This document shows, in pieces, positions 47,311 through 58,300 of a stretch of 64,000 bases of DNA. This DNA is from Bathymodiolus brooksi (Eukaryota; Mollusca; Bivalvia; Mytilida; Modiolidae). The stretch lies in assembly GCA_963680875.1 (NCBI GenBank), contig OY804590.1, positions 24,490,640-24,554,639 on the forward strand, in the 5' to 3' direction. Under the pieces are notes generated by a model that was not told the DNA's origin, did not search any database, and saw only the letters and a program-made list of their open reading frames with translations. Both the position numbers and the translations under genes were made by a program. Every line of letters begins with the position of its first letter. Position 1 is the first letter of the stretch.

Positions 47311-47924
47311 CACAGTAAGCAATATTCCCTTTTAACACTACCACGACAATCATTAGGTCGCTTATTTTTTCCCAGGAGGCATCTGAGGGTCACGAAGAAG
47401 TGTTGTGTCTATTTGAAACGATTAGAAGTCCATGATGGCCAACCTGGCATCTGATTAGCAGAAACATTTTAGACTCCCTCTCTAGACATTCAGTCACCAG
47501 ACTTGCCAGAAACGTTCGTCAAAGGTCCGCAATAAATGTTGTTGCTTTTCAGAGCGATTCGACATCCAAAATAGCCACCCGATCTCTTATTTGACTACAC
47601 AAACTCCATGTCAAGACCCCAGACTTTACAGAAACGTTCCTATGGGGGATCATATGTCTTTTATTAAAGCTTATGCCAGCTGTATTGTCACGTGGGATGA
47701 ACCATAAATTAATGTACATCCATATCACTATCGGAATGGGTTTTTCTAAGAATTAATTTGAACAAAGGAAGATAAGAAAAGTTTGACGATACCAAAGAGG
47801 TAGTTAGAAGCCGTAAACACAGTGGTCTAATTTTGAATTCTTCATAAGAATTACACATGCACAAAGAGAGGTAACTCTATCATAAATTGTAGGCAAGAAA
47901 AGTTTGAATATACCAACGGGGTAA
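47311..47924. other. Non-coding stretch
   Basis: Moderate base composition with 'agtccatgatggccaacctg' and two 'cagaaacgttc' blocks, style of a dispersed repeat, but no defined ends. No reading frame supported. Confidence 0.4.
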
Positions 47925-48800
47925 TCAGAATTCGTTTATTGAAGAACAGACAACACAATGGCCAAAAGAAAAAGTACAAAGGGACAAACAACGATCTACA
48001 AAACATACACATAAAACTAAAGATCGAGTAACACGAACACCACTAAAAACTGGGGGTGAACTCAGGTGCTCCGGAAGGGTAAGCAGTTTCTGCTCCACTA
48101 GTGGCACCCGTCGTGTTAATCTAGTTACAAACCAGGTGACAAGTCACGAACAAAAAAGGATCGGGAAGTGAATAAGACAAGTGGAACACATCCGTTGTCA
48201 TTTGTGACACAGATATTTAGTAGAGGTTAACCAGCTCAGGTAGTGACCGTAAACTTTCGATGTGATGACTTCACCTTAACCAAGAGGAACCCTTAGTTCA
48301 GTAGCTTTCTTGTTAGCAGCAACCCTCTATCAACGAAATCCTAATAGGTGGTGCTGGAATGTTGTTACATATAAATGGGAAGTTCATAATTTGGAATTTA
48401 AAATCATCTCCTTGGTCGTAAAATTTCGAGCCTTGATCAGGATTATATGTATTTAGATTGAATTCACATGTTCAGGGGGTAAACAGCATGTAAACATAAG
48501 TAAGATTGTCAATTCATTCACATTAACTGTCCTATAACACCTTTATTGGTGAGCTTTCACGGGGATTCCATAGTAACAGATGCTTGTTCATATAAATGGA
48601 AATCGTCAGTTTATTGAATGACTACTACCGGTTAACAGTATTTTGATGATAACTTATACTACATATAAATGGAAAGTTCACAATGGGAAAATTTAAATCA
48701 TCTCTTTTGTCGTAGTTTTGATCTTAACCGGTCAATGCTGTCAATTTCGAGGTATATATCAAGATATGAAGCATGCCTAGCTGCACCTATGGCATCATTT
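47925..48800 (-). mobile_element. RT-family retroelement fragment with 3' region
   Basis: On the minus strand the order is RT C-terminal coding sequence (48790 down to 48196) followed by a 3' region with 'gacgggtgccactagtggag', 'cttacccttccggagcacct', 'gtgttactcgatctttag' and 'tggccattgtgttgtctg', ending near 47925. It is a member of the same RT family as 12374-13760 but with a different 3' end, and more decayed. Confidence 0.65.
48196..48790 (-). pseudogene. Reverse transcriptase C-terminal fragment
   Basis: Recognisable pieces on the minus strand: 'ARHASYLDIYLEIDS' near 48780-48740, corresponding to 'ASFLDLYLEFD' of the copy at 13048-13428; then 'caacattccagcaccaccta' (N-I-P region) near 48360; then sequence matching 'LLLTRKL'-type codons near 48330-48290. 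Internal deletions remove the 'VYISQLIRY' part. Multiple frameshifts. Confidence 0.5.
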
Positions 48801-48828
48801 TATTCTTTTATTATTAACTTTTGATATA

Positions 48829-48995
48829 TACTCCAGAAACGCGTCGTGCGCAGTAAATTTGATATGTACATGTTTGCTATTGAAGTAAGGGCAAACTTTC
48901 ACTGATTTATGAAACTAGATGCATAATGTATGCTGTGCACACCACGTAATTTAATTGCTATAAAAACGTAGATATCAAATTTAGTGCGCACGGCG
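48829..48995. mobile_element. Short foldback element
   Basis: 'cgtcgtgcgcagtaaatttg' at 48842 onward is inverted as 'caaatttagtgcgcacggcg' ending at 48995. A third related arm, 'atatcaaatttagtgcgcgc', lies at 50509-50550. Arms of about 25-36 bases, AT-rich loop; probably a MITE family. Confidence 0.5.
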
Positions 48996-50233
48996 TTAGT
49001 GATAAGTTCTGTGAGCGACGCAATGATTTTCCCGGAGGCTATGAATACAGCATCGATTGAACGCTTTGGAAATTTGTATCTGACTGTTGTCCATTATATA
49101 TCAATCCGAGCTAAATTGACCAGGTACAAGATACATATAACAATTATCTGAGACAAATATATCAACATCATTATTTCAACAACAATTTTGGAATAAGATA
49201 ATTGAGTCAAAGTCGATATCAGGGAGCTGGGATTCTTGTTAATACTTGTCGTTCTACTAGCAAGAGGTCGCAATGTGTTATCTAGGCACAGGGACTTGCT
49301 CTCGGCTACTAAATTTGACTCACTGACTTTTTTTACTGTCAATGTATTATCCACTTAAAAATCACAAGGGAGGACGCCATTACTAACCCTTCCTAGCTTC
49401 AACTCCTTCTATTTTTATTTCTCTTCAATGTCTCACCCTATCGCTTGTACGGATCTTTTTGTTAATCCATTTTGCATTGATTTGTCACATAATTTATCCT
49501 TTGGGCACCTTAATACACATCCAATTATCGATCTAAACATCGAAAAGTTCAAATCCTACATTTCCTGGAAATCCTTCAGTTTTATCAGACGTTCGCAAAT
49601 TTTCGGATCCTTTCATACAATGATAAGATAAAGTCAACGTTTTGCATCCCAAGAAATGTAGGATTTGAACATTTCGATGTTTTTTGTTTTTGTTTTTTTG
49701 TTTGTTTTTGTTTTTTTTTTTGGCCATTGAGTTGTCTCTCCTTCGTTTTACGGATTCTGATTACCCTTTTGGTATCTTCAAACTCTTCTTCTATTTAGCC
49801 ATGTGACGAAGGCCTCTGGTTTTGTATAGAAAGTATTTAACTAAGTGTTTTGTTTTTGTATAAATTGATATTGTCTATGTTGTCATGACACAGGGCTGAC
49901 ATGAAATAGTAAATACAAGGTGATTTATTGAAAAATGAAATCTTTTTCCAGTTATTGTCTGTTTTCTGTTGAAGATGTGCACACGCAGTTAACTTCAGCC
50001 TGTACCTGCTGGACAAAAGCATGTGGATGCAGCCTATAAGTAAAAGTATATTCAATATAAAACTGGGTTATTACACTTGTAAAAGAAAGGTTGTGATTAT
50101 TACTTATATTATATGAGCTTATTGTTGTGGATTTGAAGGTTCTCTGTTACCATGATCTTATCTTAGTATGATTTATATAGCTGTGCAATCAGTCCTTATC
50201 ACTACTCTAAAGATATGACTCCCAACATCCGCG
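48996..50233. other. Non-coding stretch with one dispersed-block fragment
   Basis: About 49715-49800 contains 'tggccattgagttgtctctc' and 'gattctgattacccttttgg', a piece of the retroelement 3' block found at 47925-48195. The remainder holds no supported gene; the 86-codon minus frame at 49094-49354 resembles nothing known to me. Confidence 0.45.
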
Positions 50234-50325
50234 CATGTCGGTGGTTTACATCGGGTACATCCGGATTCTTCCACCATTAAATAAAACTGACCGCCACGAT
50301 ATAACTGAAATATTCGTGAATGTTG
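50234..50325 (+). mobile_element. SINE 3' region, degenerate
   Basis: 'catgtcggtggtttacatcg', 'accattaaataaaactgacc', 'gccacgatataactgaaata' match the SINE tail family at 24105-24224. The terminal 'ttaaacacc' is lost. Confidence 0.6.
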
Positions 50326-50717
50326 TGTTTCTCCCATTTTTTTCACTCAGCAATCAGAAATGAAACAGCCATGCAAGTGCTTTCTACGCGTGAAAGTAGA
50401 ATGCAAATTCTCACTTATAATTGGGTTAGCAATTTTGTTGAAAAAAATCTTAAAAATCATAATCTTGAACTTTATACATAATATACTTAAGAATAAAAAT
50501 AAAAAGGGAGATATCAAATTTAGTGCGCGCGAAGCGTATCTGGAATAACCTTCATCAAGTACGATCAAAGTCGAAGACCAAATAACTTAAAAGTTTTGGG
50601 AGTAAGTAAACCAAAGGGCCTATACAGTATCACCAAATAGACCAAGGTCACCTATGTCTGAGGGAGGAGAACCTTAGTTTTAATAATAAAATTAATCAAA
50701 TATTTTGTGATACTTAC

Positions 50718-50821
50718 AAGACTAATTTCACAAACTATACCCCCTATTGCTGCTGTGTTACAAAGTGGATTAGCTATATTTCCTGCTGCTGTTATTGTAC
50801 CACAACTAGCAGTAAGACCGG
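50718..50821 (-). CDS. Internal exon of an unidentified host gene (downstream of the exon at 54978)
   Basis: On the minus strand a 104-base open segment is framed by an acceptor ('ttattttttt' then 'cag' at 50822-50824) and a consensus donor ('gtaagt', complement of 50712-50717). It starts with the last two bases of a codon and ends in phase 0. It encodes 'GLTASCGTITAAGNIANPLC' followed by 'NTAAIGGIVCEISL': small, Gly/Ala/Thr-rich and hydrophobic with three Cys. The leading 'cc' joins the single trailing 'g' of the exon at 54978-55088 to make a GCC (Ala) codon, so the two are very likely neighbours in one transcript. Pattern A-x-G-x-(L/I) ... N-(S/T) ... A-A-(V/I)-G is shared by both exons, suggesting a repeated motif. 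Function unknown; a membrane-spanning segment is possible. No start, stop or further exon is seen in the window. Confidence 0.55.
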
Positions 50822-50969
50822 CTGAAAAAAATAATAAACTTCATGTAAATAAATAATTAGGGAATTAAATAATAAATAAATAAGTGATTAAGGCGAAGCT
50901 AGAAATGTCTTATTATCATACAGTGTATAGCATGACAAACAGAGAACAAGTTACTTTTTGACGATGTGA

Positions 50970-51243
50970 TTGGATTGATTTTTGGTGTTTTAAATAACGC
51001 CACTTTCAGCAATATTTCGGCTATATCATGGCGACCAGTTTTAGTGGTGGAAGAAGCCGGAGTGCCCGGAGAGAACCACCGACCATGGGCAAGCAACTGG
51101 TAAACTTTATCACTTGAGGCTGCGAGTCGATTGCACCCTATTTAGCAATTTATACATCCGGGCTTGAACCCACGGCGTATTGGTGATAGGGTGGTATGAG
51201 TTGTTAGGTAATCCAACTACCTAACTCATTGAGGCACCCGGGC
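50970..51243 (-). mobile_element. Full-length tRNA-headed SINE
   Basis: Minus strand: head 'gggcccgggtgcctcaatga' with B-box 'gggttcaagcccgg', body 'ggtggttctctccgggcact', 'ccggcttcttccaccactaa', and tail 'gtggcgttatttaaaacacc'. It lies in the intron, about 150 bases upstream of the exon at 50718-50821, in the gene's sense orientation. Confidence 0.8.
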
Positions 51244-51539
51244 CCTACTTTATGACGAGATGACAATGACGTCTGCTTAGTAATAGAGCAACACGTCGAG
51301 CTAGATTTGCCAAGTGCTAACTCATGGAAACGCAAATGCAAAATGAACAGCTATTGTTTTACCGAAGCGGAGATCGACATAATATTTTCCGAAATCGTGT
51401 AGAACAAACCAACCCTTATCTTCGAAGTACACATATTTTTAACCATTAGCAGATTGTGAATTGTGATTCTAAATATGGTCAAGATTTAACAAGTTTGAAT
51501 TTCAACAGATGGCAACATAACATAAGACACAATACATGA

Positions 51540-53206
51540 AGTAACGATGAAGAGTATGTTAAGTAATGACACAGTCACGGCTTGATTTACAGAAGTAAGT
51601 TAAGTAATGATACAGAGTCACGGCTAGGCTTACAGAAGAAAGTTAAGTAATGATACAGAGTCACGGCTTGATATACCGAAGCAAGTTAAGTAGTGATGCA
51701 GAGTCACGGTTTAGCTTACAGAAATAAGTTAAGTAATGATACAGAGTCACGGCTTGATATACCGAAGTACATTGTCAGTTAAGTAATGACACAGAGTAAC
51801 GGCTTAATTTACAGAAGTAAGTTAAGTAATGATACAGAGTAACGCCTTGATTTACAGAAGTAAGTTAAGTAATGATACATAGTCACGGCTTGCTTTACCA
51901 AAATAAGTTAAGTAATGATACAGAGTAACGGCTTGATTTACAGAAATAAGTTAAGTAATGATACAGAGTAACGGCTTGATTTACAGAAGTAAGTTAAGTA
52001 ATGATACAGAGTCACGGCTAGGCTTACAGAAGAAAGTTAAGTAATGATACAGAGTCACGGCTTGATATACCGAAGCAAGTTAAGTAGTGATGCAGAGTCA
52101 CGGTTTAGCTTACAGAAATAAGTTAAGTAATGATACAGAGTCACGGCTTGATATACCGAAGTACATTGTAAGTTAAGTAATGACACAGAGTAACGGCTTA
52201 ATTTACAGAAGTAAGTTAAGTAATGATACAGAGTAACGGCTTGATTTACAGAAGTAAGTTAAGTAATGATACATAGTCACGGCTTGCTTTACCAAAATAA
52301 GTTAAGTAATGATACAGAGTAACGGCTTGATTTACAGAAATAAGTTAAGTAATGATACAGAATAACGGCTTGAGTTACAGAAGTAAGTTAAGTAATGATA
52401 CAGAGTCACGGCTTGATTTACAGAAGTAAGTTAAGTAATGATACAGAGTCACGGCTTGATTTACAGAAGTAAGTTAAGTAATGATACATAGTCACGGCTT
52501 GTTTACAGAAGTAAGTTAAGTAATGACACAGAGTAACGGCTTGATTTACAGAAGTAAGTTAAATAATGACAGAGAGTCAAGGCTTGATTTACAGAAGTAA
52601 GTTAAGTAATGATACAGAGTCACGGCTTGATTGACAGAAGTATGTTAAGTAATAATACAGAGTCACGGCTTGATTTATCAAAGTAAGTTGAGTAATAATG
52701 CAAAGTCACGGCTTGGCCTACCGAAGTAAGTTGAGTAATAACACAGCGCCAATGCTTGACTTACCGAAGTAAGTTAAGTAATGATACAGAGTCACGGCTT
52801 GATTTACAGAAGTAAGTTAAGTAATGATACATAGTCACGGCTTGTTTACAGAAGTAAGTTAAGTAATGACACAGAGTAACGGCTTGATTTACAGAAGTAA
52901 GTTAAATAATGACAGAGAGTCAAGGCTTGATTTACAGAAGTAAGTTAAGTAATGATACAGAGTCACGGCTTGATTGACAGAAGTATGTTAAGTAATAATA
53001 CAGAGTCACGGCTTGATTTATCAAAGTAAGTTGAGTAATAATGCAAAGTCACGGCTTGGCCTACCGAAGTAAGTTGAGTAATAACACAGCGTCAATGCTT
53101 GACTTACCGAAGTATGTTAAGTAATGATACACAGTCATGGCTTGATATACAGAAGTAAGTTAAGTATTGATACAGTGTCACGACTTTATTTACAGAAGTA
53201 AGTTAA
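51540..53206. repeat. 43-base minisatellite in the intron
   Basis: About 38 units built on 'gatacagagtcacggcttga', 'tttacagaagtaagttaagt', 'aat'. There are two block duplications: landmarks at 51621/52015 and 51767/52161 are both 394 bases apart, and landmarks at 52641/52984 and 52743/53086 are both 343 bases apart. The array is interrupted at 53206 by a TTAA-target element and continues, strongly decayed, to about 53990. Confidence 0.95.
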
Positions 53207-53733
53207 ATGTACGAGTATAATGTCATTGACTTTGGTGATGTTTTATATTGTTTTCAAGGAGTACATTAAAAACATAAATTAACACTAATTATCGAGTTTT
53301 AAAGTAAAAAGTACATCCATTTAGTTTTATTTTCATGAAAGCACATCTCGAACACCCTAAGATGACATTTTACTATCCATGCGCAAAGCCTGTTGTTGCT
53401 GAAAAAAAATGTCTGTCGACGCCGTCATACGATAATTTTAACTGCATGATTCTGCCAGAAAAAGAAACAGGAAAGAAGTTTTGGCGAATGATAATAAAAC
53501 AACAATTACCATAGGTCACCAACATGGCCGTTGAATAGAATTGAAGGAAGCGTTGAGAGTTTAAGCTCATGCTGTAGTGCCATTGCGCATGTAGTTCTGA
53601 AATTGGGACATGCATAATTAATGATGCTGCTGCACACATCAAAAACAACGAAACTACACGTTTTCTGGTCGAATCTCACCAAACGACGTTTTATGCTCAT
53701 GTTTTGAAAGTATATATTTACGACATTATACCT
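53207..53733. mobile_element. 527-base element inserted at TTAA (piggyBac-type target)
   Basis: Flanked by TTAA at 53203-53206 and 53734-53737. Removing the element and one TTAA rebuilds 'agtaagttaagtaatgatac', the exact consensus of the surrounding minisatellite. Near-terminal inverted 'gtataatgtc' lies at 53215-53224 and, inverted, at 53722-53731. Interior open frames on the minus strand (53373-53700) are short and unrecognised, so it is non-autonomous. TTAA duplication is characteristic of the piggyBac superfamily. Confidence 0.75.
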
Positions 53734-53737
53734 TTAA

Positions 53738-53990
53738 GTAATGATACAAAGTCACGGCACTAGACTTACCAAGGTATTTTAAGTCAAGATACAGTCATTG
53801 TAATATGCATTAAAGAACATCAAGTAATGACAAAGACCGTCAAAGAGTCAAGACTAGAGTCACAAAGTAAATTAAGTAATAACACATTGTCACAACAAGA
53901 CTTACACAAAGTAATTTAAGTCAAGATACAGTCATTGTAATATTTATCAAAGAACATCAAGTCATGATAAAGAGTCGTAACAAGACTTAC
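53738..53990. repeat. Decayed continuation of the 43-base minisatellite
   Basis: 'aagtaatgatacaaagtcac' followed by increasingly diverged units, with a longer doublet 'aagtcaagatacagtcattg' at about 53782 and 53931. Confidence 0.8.
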
Positions 53991-54390
53991 TAAACATAAT
54001 GAAGGTCTACGCTATGTGCATCTTGAAACGAACGCAGCAATTTGACAAACTCTTCCTCCTACACGAGTTTTACTGCAGTCAATCAAGTTTTACTCAAAAA
54101 CCTTGTGTGATAGAGGAAACCCTTGTTCCAATCAATTCAAAGTAAAGAAAAACACAAAAAACAGATGAAAAGTAAAGAGAATGGTATATATCCTCCAGAT
54201 ATGCACATTTCTTTATTTGGGCCTCTTTTAGCCCCTTTAACACATTGATTAGCTCATTTTCTGGATAACTTTTTTAATAATGGACCAACATTTTTTAATT
54301 AATACTCAGAGTTCGTATAAATCATATTAATATACATCTAGAAAACAATTGTTGATTTGAAAACTGGATTTCTAAGAGTTTTTTTCTGAA
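53991..54390. other. Intronic stretch, nothing recognised
   Basis: AT-rich sequence between the minisatellite and the LINE fragment. No exon or repeat family supported. Confidence 0.5.
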
Positions 54391-54925
54391 GATTTATAGA
54401 CAATAGACAATAGACAATAGACAATATTTTATTGGCACACACGCAATTACAATAATTGGTAAAGGCCCATTGTAATACAATAGCATTAAGGATATGTCTA
54501 TATGCAATATATACTAAATTAACAACATAAATAACAATTTTATGACATAACTATATTAAGATATACTATCTTTTCTAATCTTTAACAAATTTGATATAAA
54601 GTCTGTGCATAATTCGTTAATTCGCACCGATTTACTGTAAAGTAATAATTTTTTTATAATATAAAGATACTTTTTGGAATAGTATTTCTCTTTCTTTCCT
54701 ATGTTTTTCGAACTGCCAAAGGAAATGGTTTTCATCTTCAATTTCTAAACCATTGCATATTTTACCAAATCTTTCAATCCTATTTATTTGAAAATAGCAG
54801 CCTTTATCAATTTCGAGGTTATGGGCACAAATTCTAGAAGTCGAACGGAAATATAGTATATTAATTTGATTACTAAAATATGAGGGAGAAACCAATAACG
54901 GTTGGGAATAACATTTCCTGAAAAT
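54391..54925 (-). pseudogene. LINE 3' fragment (RT C-terminal tail) in antisense to the plus strand
   Basis: Minus-strand frames give 'AHNLEIDKGCYFQINRIERF', 'KICNGLEIEDENHFLWQFEK' and, one frame over, 'NELCTDFISNLLKIRK' followed by a stop at about 54556. 'C..C...EDE.HFL' is the cysteine-containing tail found downstream of RT in several LINE clades; the second half of the zinc knuckle is degraded (Cys replaced by Phe/Glu). The 3' end is a short tandem repeat, four copies of 'agacaat' on the plus strand at 54398-54425. The 5' end is truncated near 54925. It sits in the intron in the same orientation as the host gene. Confidence 0.7.
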
Positions 54926-54977
54926 ACATGATATAATAAAATTGTCGTTTCGAGGATTATCAGATTCGCATATTTAC

Positions 54978-55088
54978 CTATGCCAGGAAATACAACACCA
55001 ACTGCCGCCAATCCACTGTTGATGCCTAATATGGTACCCAAGGTACCAAATGCATCTGTATGTCCAGTAAAAAATGGTCCTATTAGGC
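54978..55088 (-). CDS. Internal exon of an unidentified host gene (upstream of the exon at 50718)
   Basis: A 111-base open segment on the minus strand lies between an acceptor ('tatctattcttgcag', ag at 55089-55090) and a donor ('gtaaat', complement of 54972-54977). It starts with two bases of a split codon and ends with one, so its length keeps the frame. It encodes 'LIGPFFTGHTDAFGTLGTIL' then 'GINSGLAAVGVVFPGI', hydrophobic and Gly-rich like part of a membrane transporter. 'HTD' followed by 'ILGINSGLAA' weakly recalls the H-x-D ... L-x-G-I-x-N region of SLC17-type major facilitator proteins, but this is a guess. Its single trailing base fits the two leading bases of the exon at 50718-50821. 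The acceptor is only about 250 bases from the 41-base satellite upstream. Confidence 0.55.
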
Positions 55089-55334
55089 CTGCAAGAATAG
55101 ATATTTATTTTTGTAAATAAAAATGGGCATTTTCGTTTCTATCGCTCTTCTAGATACATTAGAAAAACAATTCGAATAATAAAACGCAAAGCAAAATCTA
55201 CAAGATCGCCAGGGCAGTTTCAAAATCTAATCTTAAAATCGCAAGAAACCGGGAAAATCGATACCCTTAACATATGCATGATCGATCATTCCCCTGGATT
55301 AGTACAGGTTCGTCACTAAAAAGTAGCGCGTTAA
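55089..55334. other. Intron segment between satellite and exon
   Basis: Contains the splice acceptor of the exon at 54978-55088. Otherwise no recognisable feature. Confidence 0.5.
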
Positions 55335-58300
55335 ACGGCTTTTATCGGCCCTAACTTTACCTCTTAGTCAAATAGGTTTCTTTTATCGGCTCTAACCTTA
55401 CCTCTCAGTCAAATAGGTTTCTTTTATCGGCCCTAACCTTACCTCTTAGTCAAATAGGTTTATTTTATCGGCCCTAACCTTACCTCTTAGTCAAATATGT
55501 TTCTTTTATCGGCCCTAGCCTTACCTCGTAGTCAAATAGTTTCATTTTATCGGCCCTAACCTTACCTCTTAGTCAAATATGTTTCTATTATCGGCCATAA
55601 CCTTACCTCTTAGTCAAATAGGTTACTTTTATCAGCCCTAACCTTGCCTCTTAGTCAAATAGGTTTTTTTATCGGCCCTAACCTTACCTCTTAGTCAAAT
55701 AGGTTTCATTTATCGGTCCTAACCTCACCTCTTAGTCAAATATGCTTCTTTTATCGGACCTAACCTTACCTCTTAGTCAAATAGGTTTCCTTTATCGGCC
55801 CTAACCTTACCTCTTAGTCAAATAGGTTTCTTTTATCGGCCCTAACCTTACCTCTTAATCAAACAGGTTTCTTTTATCGGCCCTAACCTTACCTCTTAGT
55901 CAAATGGGCTTCTTTTATCCGCCCTAACGTTACCTCTTAATCAAATAGGTTTCTTTTATCTGCCCTAACCGTACCTCTTAGTCAAATATGTTTATTTTAT
56001 CGGCCCTCACCTTATCTCTTAGTCAAATGGGTTTCTTTAATTGGCCCTTACCTTACCTCTTAATCAAATAAGATTCTTTTATCGGCCATAACCTTACTTC
56101 TTAGTCAAATAGATTTCTGTTATCGGAGCTAACCTTACCTCTTAGTCAAATAGATTTCTTTTAACCGCCCTAACCATACCTCTTAGTCAAATAGATCTCT
56201 TTTATCGCAACTAAACCTTACCTATTAGTCAAATATGTTTCTATTATCGGCCGCAACCTTACCTCTTAGTCAAATAGGTTTCTTTTATCAGCCCTAACCT
56301 TGCCTCTTAGTCAAATAGGTTTCTTTTATCGGCTCTAACCTTACCTCTTAGTCAAATAGGTTTTCTTATCGGCCATATCCTTACCTCTTTGTCAAATATG
56401 CTCCTTTTATCGACCCTAGCATTACCTCTTAGTCAAATAGGTTTCTTTTATCGGCACTAACCGTACCTCTTAGTCAAATAGGTTTCTTTTATCGGCCCTA
56501 ACCTTACCTCTTAGTCAAATAGGTTGCTTTTATCGGCCCTAACCTTACTTCTTAGTCAAATAGGTTTCTTTTATCGGCCCTAACCTTACCTCTTAGTCAA
56601 AAATGTTTATTTTATCGGCCCTAGCCTTACCTCTTAGTCAAATAGGTGTCTTTGAACGGCCCTAACCTTACCTCTTAGTCAAATATGTTTCTATTTTCGG
56701 CCCTAGACTTAGTCAAATAGTTTCATTTTATCGCCCCTAACCTTACCTTCTAGTCAAATATGTTTCTATTATCGGCCATAACCTTACCTTTTAGTCAAAT
56801 AGGTTACTTTTATCAGCCCTTACCTTGCCTCTTAGTCAAATAGGTTTCTTTTATCGGCCCTAACCTTACCTCTTAGTCAAATAGGTTTCTTTTATCGGTC
56901 CTAACCTTACCTCTTAGTCAAATATGCTTCTTTTATCGGCCCTAACCTTACCTCTTAGTCAAATAGGTTTCTTTTATCGGCCCTAACCTTACCTCTTAGT
57001 CAAATAGTTTTTTTTTATCGACCCTAACGTTACCTCTTAATCAAACAGGTTTCTTTTATCGGCCCTAACCTTACCTCTTAGTCAAATGGGCTTCTTTTAT
57101 CGGCGCTAACCTTACCTCTTAGTCAAATAGGTTTCTTGTATCGACCCTAACCGTACCTCTTAGTCAAATATGTTTCTTTTATCGGCCCTAACCTTATCTC
57201 TGAGTCAAAAATGTTTCTTTGATCAGCCCTAACCTTACCTCTTAGTCAAATATGTTTCTATTATCGGCCATAACCTTACCTCTTAGTCAAATAGGTTTCT
57301 TTTATCAGCTCTAACCTTGCCTCTTAGTCAAATACGTTTCTGTTATCGGCGCTAACCTTATCTCTTAGTCAAATAGGTTTCTTTTATCGGCCCTAGTCAT
57401 ACCTCTTAGTCAAATAGGTCTCTTTTATCGGCCTTAACCTTACCTATGGGTCAACTATGTTTCTATTATCGGCCCTAACCTTACCTCTTAGTCAAATAGG
57501 TTTCTTTTCTCAGCCCTAACATTGCCACTTTGACAAATAGGTTTCTTTTATCGGCCCTAACCTTACCTCTTTGTCAAATAGGTTTCTTTTATCGGCCTTA
57601 ACCTTACCTCTTAGTCAAATATGCTTCTTTTATCGACCCTAGCCATACCTCTTAGTCAAATAGGTTTCCTTTATCGGCACTAACTGTACGTCTTAGTCAA
57701 ATAGGTTTCTTTTATCGGCCCTAACCTTATCTCTTAGTCAAATAGGTTTCTTTTAACGACCCTAACCTTATCTCTTAGTCAAATATATTTCTTTTATCGG
57801 CCCTAACCTTACCTCTTAGTCAAAGCTGTTTATTTTATCGGCCCTAGCCTTACCTCTTAGTCAAAAAGGTTTCTTTAATCGGCCCCAACCTTACCTCTTA
57901 GTCAAATATGTTTCTATTATCGGCCATAACCTTACCTCTTAGTCAAATAGGTTACTTTTATCAGCCCTTACCTTGCCTCTTGGTCAAATAGGGTTCTTTT
58001 ATTTGCCCTAACCTTACCTCTTAGTCAAATAGTTTTCTTTTATCGGCCCTAACCTTACCTCTTAATCAAACAGGTTTCTTTTATCGGCCCTAACCTTACC
58101 TCTTAGTCAAATGGGCTTCTTTTATCGGCCATAACGTTACCTCTTAATCAAATAGGTTTCTTTTATCGGTCCTAACCTTACCTCTTAGTCAAATATGCTT
58201 CTTTTATCGGACCTAACCTTACCTCTTAGTCAAATAGGTTTCCTTTATCGCCCCTAACCTTACCTCTTAGTCAAATAGATTTCTTTTATCGGCCCTAACC

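Noticed and set aside
53373..53700. 91- and 64-codon minus-strand ORFs as further host-gene exons
   Set aside because: They lie inside the TTAA-flanked element inserted in the minisatellite and lack splice-site support.
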